Assembly (NCBI RefSeq): GCF_000442515.1
Contig: NZ_AQPH01000017.1
Coordinates: 1 to 56,246, forward strand
Reading direction: 5' to 3'
DNA: 56,246 nucleotides
DNA from: Magnetospirillum fulvum MGU-K5
Lineage (GTDB): Bacteria; Pseudomonadota; Alphaproteobacteria; Rhodospirillales; Magnetospirillaceae
Positions 53,652-56,246 of this stretch are shown here, piece by piece. Both the position numbers and the translations under genes were made by a program. How positions within the stretch are numbered: the first letter of the stretch is position 1; each line of letters opens with the position of its first letter. The notes beneath the pieces are model-generated. The model searched no databases. It had not been told where the DNA came from and worked only from the letters and a program-made list of their open reading frames with translations.

Positions 53652-54874
53652 GACGGGGGCGTTGCGGACAGGGTATCGAGCGCGGCGATGAACGCGCCCA
53701 GGCCCGAACGCCGCACCGGCACGAACGGCTTGCTCCACCGGCGGCATAGCTTCTTCAACTGGTCGTGAGCGGCATGGCTGACACAATCGACCGGGAACAT
53801 CACCGCGTCGGCATTGCCCAGCAGCCCCGGCAAGCGGCCGATATTGTCCTCGACCCCGCCATCATGGTGGATCAGCACGCCGTTACGCTCCGACACCAGC
53901 TTTTGCAGATGCGGCACCTGGATCGACCGCCCCCCGACATAGAGAATGCAGCGTCCGCACAGATCGGGGCGATTGCACGGTGTTGGGCAGGCGGATCGGT
54001 CGCGGCCGTACAGGGCTTCGTTCAACCGCGCTTCCATCGTGGCGGTCTCGGTACGCAAGGCGATCAATTCCGCGGCCTGTTCGTTGACGGTACGGTCAAG
54101 CTCGCCGATGATCTCTTCTGCGGTGCGGGAGCGGTCCTCGGCCTTGCTGGCACGGGCCTCGGCGAGGTCGAGCGCCTGTTGCAGATCCTGCTGCATCACT
54201 TTCAGCGCGCGGACCTGTTCGGTCGCGTCGCCGCACTCGCGCAGCCGCCGGTTCTCGGCCTGCTCCAGCGCCAGCAGGTCGCGAAGGTCGCGCATACTGG
54301 CCTCGCGGCGGGCGATTTCCTGGTGCAACCGTTCCTGCTGGCGGCGGATTTTGCCCTCCAGATCAGCCTTTTCCTTTTCCAGAACCGCCATTTGCCGCAT
54401 GTCCGAGCGCACCATCGATCCGACCTGATGCGACAGCATGTGGACTTCGCCGAACACCAGGGATTGCAGCGATTCGTCGGTGGCGGGATGGGTCATCAGC
54501 GCCCATAGCGGCCCGGCGACTTCGCCGCGACCCAGGCATTCTTTCCACAACGCCTCGACCGCATCGCGGGTGTTAACGCGCGAGAAGCGCTTGACCGCCA
54601 AGGTGTATTTGCGGTCGAGCGCCTTGTGCATCGCCTTGCCGAGCGAACGGTCGCGGCTGGCAAGATGGACCATCGCCGAATGAATCTCGTATTCGGTCGG
54701 ATTGGGCTTGGCCAGTTCCAGGCCGTTGCGGGAGGCAAGGCCGCGCAATTCCGGCAGGCTGAGGCAGGTGCCGATGATCGTGCAATGGCAATGATGCTCG
54801 ATCTCCCACAATTTGCGGCGCAGACGGGGGCGGGCTTCGGGGGGAACCGGATCGCTCTGGCAAGCTTGGCACAT
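53648..54874 (-). CDS. DUF2325 domain protein with Cys-rich N-terminus and coiled coil
   Basis: 408 residues from ATG 54874 (GAAGGGAG upstream). It begins MCQACQSD, an N-terminal Cys pair, with HHCHCTIIGTC soon after. A helical domain follows, then a coiled coil (about 165-290). A second Cys group (CPTPCNRPDLCGRC) comes next, and finally the DUF2325 domain (ILYVGGRSIQVPHLQKLV, then HHDGG and ADAVMFPVDCVSHAAHDQLKKLC). The Cys/His clusters suggest metal or Fe-S binding. The family is of unknown function. Fur-box-like sequences lie upstream, so it may respond to iron. Confidence 0.85.
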   Translation of the reverse strand: MCQACQSDPVPPEARPRLRRKLWEIEHHCHCTIIGTCLSLPELRGLASRNGLELAKPNPTEYEIHSAMVHLASRDRSLGKAMHKALDRKYTLAVKRFSRVNTRDAVEALWKECLGRGEVAGPLWALMTHPATDESLQSLVFGEVHMLSHQVGSMVRSDMRQMAVLEKEKADLEGKIRRQQERLHQEIARREASMRDLRDLLALEQAENRRLRECGDATEQVRALKVMQQDLQQALDLAEARASKAEDRSRTAEEIIGELDRTVNEQAAELIALRTETATMEARLNEALYGRDRSACPTPCNRPDLCGRCILYVGGRSIQVPHLQKLVSERNGVLIHHDGGVEDNIGRLPGLLGNADAVMFPVDCVSHAAHDQLKKLCRRWSKPFVPVRRSGLGAFIAALDTLSATPPS

Positions 54875-54891
54875 GGGGGAACTCCCTTCGC

Positions 54892-54910
54892 AAATGCGAG
54901 TCATTCTTAA
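54892..54910. promoter_or_regulatory. Fur-box-like site upstream of the DUF2325 gene
   Basis: AAATGCGAGTCATTCTTAA. It fits the pattern of AT-rich triplets around a centre (AATGCGA...TCTTAA) seen in proteobacterial Fur sites and lies 18 bases upstream of the DUF2325 start. One mismatched arm, so moderate confidence. Confidence 0.4.
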
Positions 54911-55047
54911 CATTGGCGACTATCGTCTTTCTCCTCCGGGCTTGTCAATCGTGTCTTTCTCCTGTTGCGGTTAAAGGCGGGTGCCCTCCGTGTTGCCTAG
55001 TCCTGATGGTCGATCGGCCGGAATAGGGATTGACTCCATCGGCGGTG

Positions 55048-55066
55048 AATGCGAATCACTCGCAAT
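55048..55066. promoter_or_regulatory. Second Fur-box-like palindrome in the divergent region
   Basis: AATGCGAATCACTCGCAAT, arms AATGCGA and TCGCAAT almost perfectly inverted around ATCAC, close to the AATGCGAATCATTCGCATT type of Fur/Irr-like site. It lies 55 bases before the start of the PAS-GGDEF gene and 174 bases from the DUF2325 start. Confidence 0.5.
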
Positions 55067-55120
55067 AAGCGGCGCGGGAAGACCTGGTCGGCCGCAATCC
55101 TGTCCGGGAGCGAACATAGA

Positions 55121-56246
55121 GTGGGGGATGGCGTAAAACCGGAATTCGGGGTTTTGAGCAAAGTCCGCAGATGGACGGATTCGGTTGTCGGCGGCAGGGC
55201 AGACAGAACCTCGGACACCCATCTGGTCGCCGCACTGAACAAAGCTGTGTTCGATTCCGTGGCCGACGGCATTCTCAGCCTTGATCTGGACGGCCGGATC
55301 ACCTTCGTCAACCACGCCGCCGAGCATCTGAGCGGCTGGAGCGAGCGCGAGACCCTCGGGTTGGCCGCCGAGACGATGTTTCCGTTCGTGACGCTGTTGC
55401 CGCAGCAGGGGCGTGTCGTCGCCCGCGAGCGGGTCGAGGCGGTGTTGCGCGGTCGGGATGGCGGCTCCATTCCGATTGAAATTGTCGCGGCCCCGATAGT
55501 CGAAGCGCGGCGGGTAACCGGATCGGTGGTGGTGTTTCGCGATATCCGCGAACGCCGCCATGCCGAAGAAAGCCGCAAGCTGGCGGCAGCGGTGGTGGAA
55601 TGGTCGCCCCAGGCGATTGTCGTCGCCGATCTGTCCGGCACAATCATCATCGTCAATCCTGCCTTTTCCCGCCTGTCGGGATATGAAGCCGCCGATATCA
55701 TCGGCCGCCCGGTGTCGGTGCTGCGGTCCGGGCATCACGAACCGGCGTTTCATGCCGCGATCCACCATGCTCTTGACCGCGAAGGCATCTGGTGCGGCGA
55801 GGTGTGGAACCGCCACAAGGACGGCGCGCCCTATGCGGTGTGGCTCAGCATCACCCGCGTCATCGCCGAGGCCGGCGGCGGCGGTTTTCTGGTCGGCTTT
55901 TATTTCGACATCACCGAGCGCAAGCGTCAGGAGGACAAAATCCTGCGCGAGGCGAAGCACGATGCCCTGACCGGCTTGCCCAACCGGCGGATGTTCGAAG
56001 AGACGCTGGATGCGGTGCTGACGGAAGCCGAGATCGAGGCGTCTCGGGTCGCGGTGCTGCTGGTCGATCTCGATGGGTTCAAGGCGATCAACGATACCCG
56101 CGGGCACGATGCCGGGGACGCTCTGCTGTGCGAGATGGCGCGGCGGATGGCGGCGGCGGTGCGGGTCGGCGACATGGTCGCCCGGCTGGGCGGCGACGAA
56201 TTCGTTATCGTGCTGGCGCCGATCGACACGGACGGGGTGGCTCGCC
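55121..56246 (+). CDS. PAS-PAS-GGDEF signalling protein (diguanylate cyclase), cut by the window edge
   Basis: At least 375 residues from GTG 55121 (GGGAG upstream), open to the right edge. First PAS domain from about residue 38 (FDSVADGILSLDLDGRITFVN), second from about 155 (VEWSPQAIVVADLSGTIIIVN) with a PAC-type end (VGFYFDITERKRQ). The GGDEF domain has HDALTGLPNRRMF, an intact active site RLGGDEF, and the I-site RVGD five residues before it. It should make c-di-GMP and be feedback-inhibited; an EAL domain could follow beyond the edge. It diverges from the DUF2325 gene across the Fur-like sites, so an iron link is possible. Confidence 0.88.
   Translation, partial: MGDGVKPEFGVLSKVRRWTDSVVGGRADRTSDTHLVAALNKAVFDSVADGILSLDLDGRITFVNHAAEHLSGWSERETLGLAAETMFPFVTLLPQQGRVVARERVEAVLRGRDGGSIPIEIVAAPIVEARRVTGSVVVFRDIRERRHAEESRKLAAAVVEWSPQAIVVADLSGTIIIVNPAFSRLSGYEAADIIGRPVSVLRSGHHEPAFHAAIHHALDREGIWCGEVWNRHKDGAPYAVWLSITRVIAEAGGGGFLVGFYFDITERKRQEDKILREAKHDALTGLPNRRMFEETLDAVLTEAEIEASRVAVLLVDLDGFKAINDTRGHDAGDALLCEMARRMAAAVRVGDMVARLGGDEFVIVLAPIDTDGVAR

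Overview
The window is about 56 kb of high-GC DNA from an alphaproteobacterium, most likely a member of the Rhodospirillales (Rhodospirillum / Magnetospirillum / Phaeospirillum type). This is judged from gene content: a MipZ division regulator, a pdhA-pdhB-pdhC-lpd cluster next to an FtsB gene, radA-cvpA-purF-SDR in one run, a glnB-glnA pair with a sigma-54 promoter, and a cyclic beta-1,2-glucan synthase. No rRNA or tRNA gene and no CRISPR array was seen.

Layout. 1-5.5 kb: the tail of an unknown gene, a CNNM/CorC-type membrane protein translationally coupled to an NhaD-type Na+/H+ antiporter, a large unknown membrane-anchored protein, and a small unknown gene. 5.6-7.8 kb: two tandem phosphatidylserine decarboxylase (Psd) homologues. 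The first has lost the Gly-Ser self-cleavage site; the second is intact but carries a long Ala/Pro/Lys repeat extension. 8-13.1 kb (minus strand): FtsB-like gene, then pdhA, pdhB (broken by a one-base shift), pdhC (no lipoyl domain) and lpdA. 13.3-16.1 kb (minus): a PAS histidine kinase followed by a degenerate GGDEF protein. 16.2-18.3 kb: mipZ and a convergent purine permease. 18.5-22.8 kb: radA, cvpA, purF and a short-chain dehydrogenase. 23-26.5 kb: an unknown gene and an EF-G-like GTPase gene, convergent, with a strongly folded intergenic element between them. 26.8-28.7 kb: glnB-glnA.

A genomic island of about 14 kb (28.7-42.7 kb) sits exactly at the 3' end of glnA. The glnA tail (encoding QMYYSV-stop) and its terminator are present again at the far end with different synonymous codons, so the insertion appears to have preserved the glutamine synthetase C-terminus and terminator. 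The island carries a tyrosine integrase facing inward from the right end, a serine resolvase, three small unknown genes, and a four-gene overlapping defence operon. That operon is hsdM, hsdS, a DUF262-HNH (GmrSD-like) nuclease and hsdR: a type I restriction-modification system with a type IV-like nuclease inserted between its subunits.

Right of the island: a cluster of very small genes (66, 50, 71 and 41 codons); a 2,870-residue cyclic glucan synthase split by a one-base shift in a G run; a PAP2-type acid phosphatase; a DUF2325 protein coupled to a small winged-helix-like protein, with Fur-box-like palindromes upstream; and a divergent PAS-PAS-GGDEF protein that runs off the window edge.

Two otherwise normal genes (pdhB and the glucan synthase) each lack one base in a G/C homopolymer. 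This could be a sequencing artefact and should be checked before any biology is read into it.
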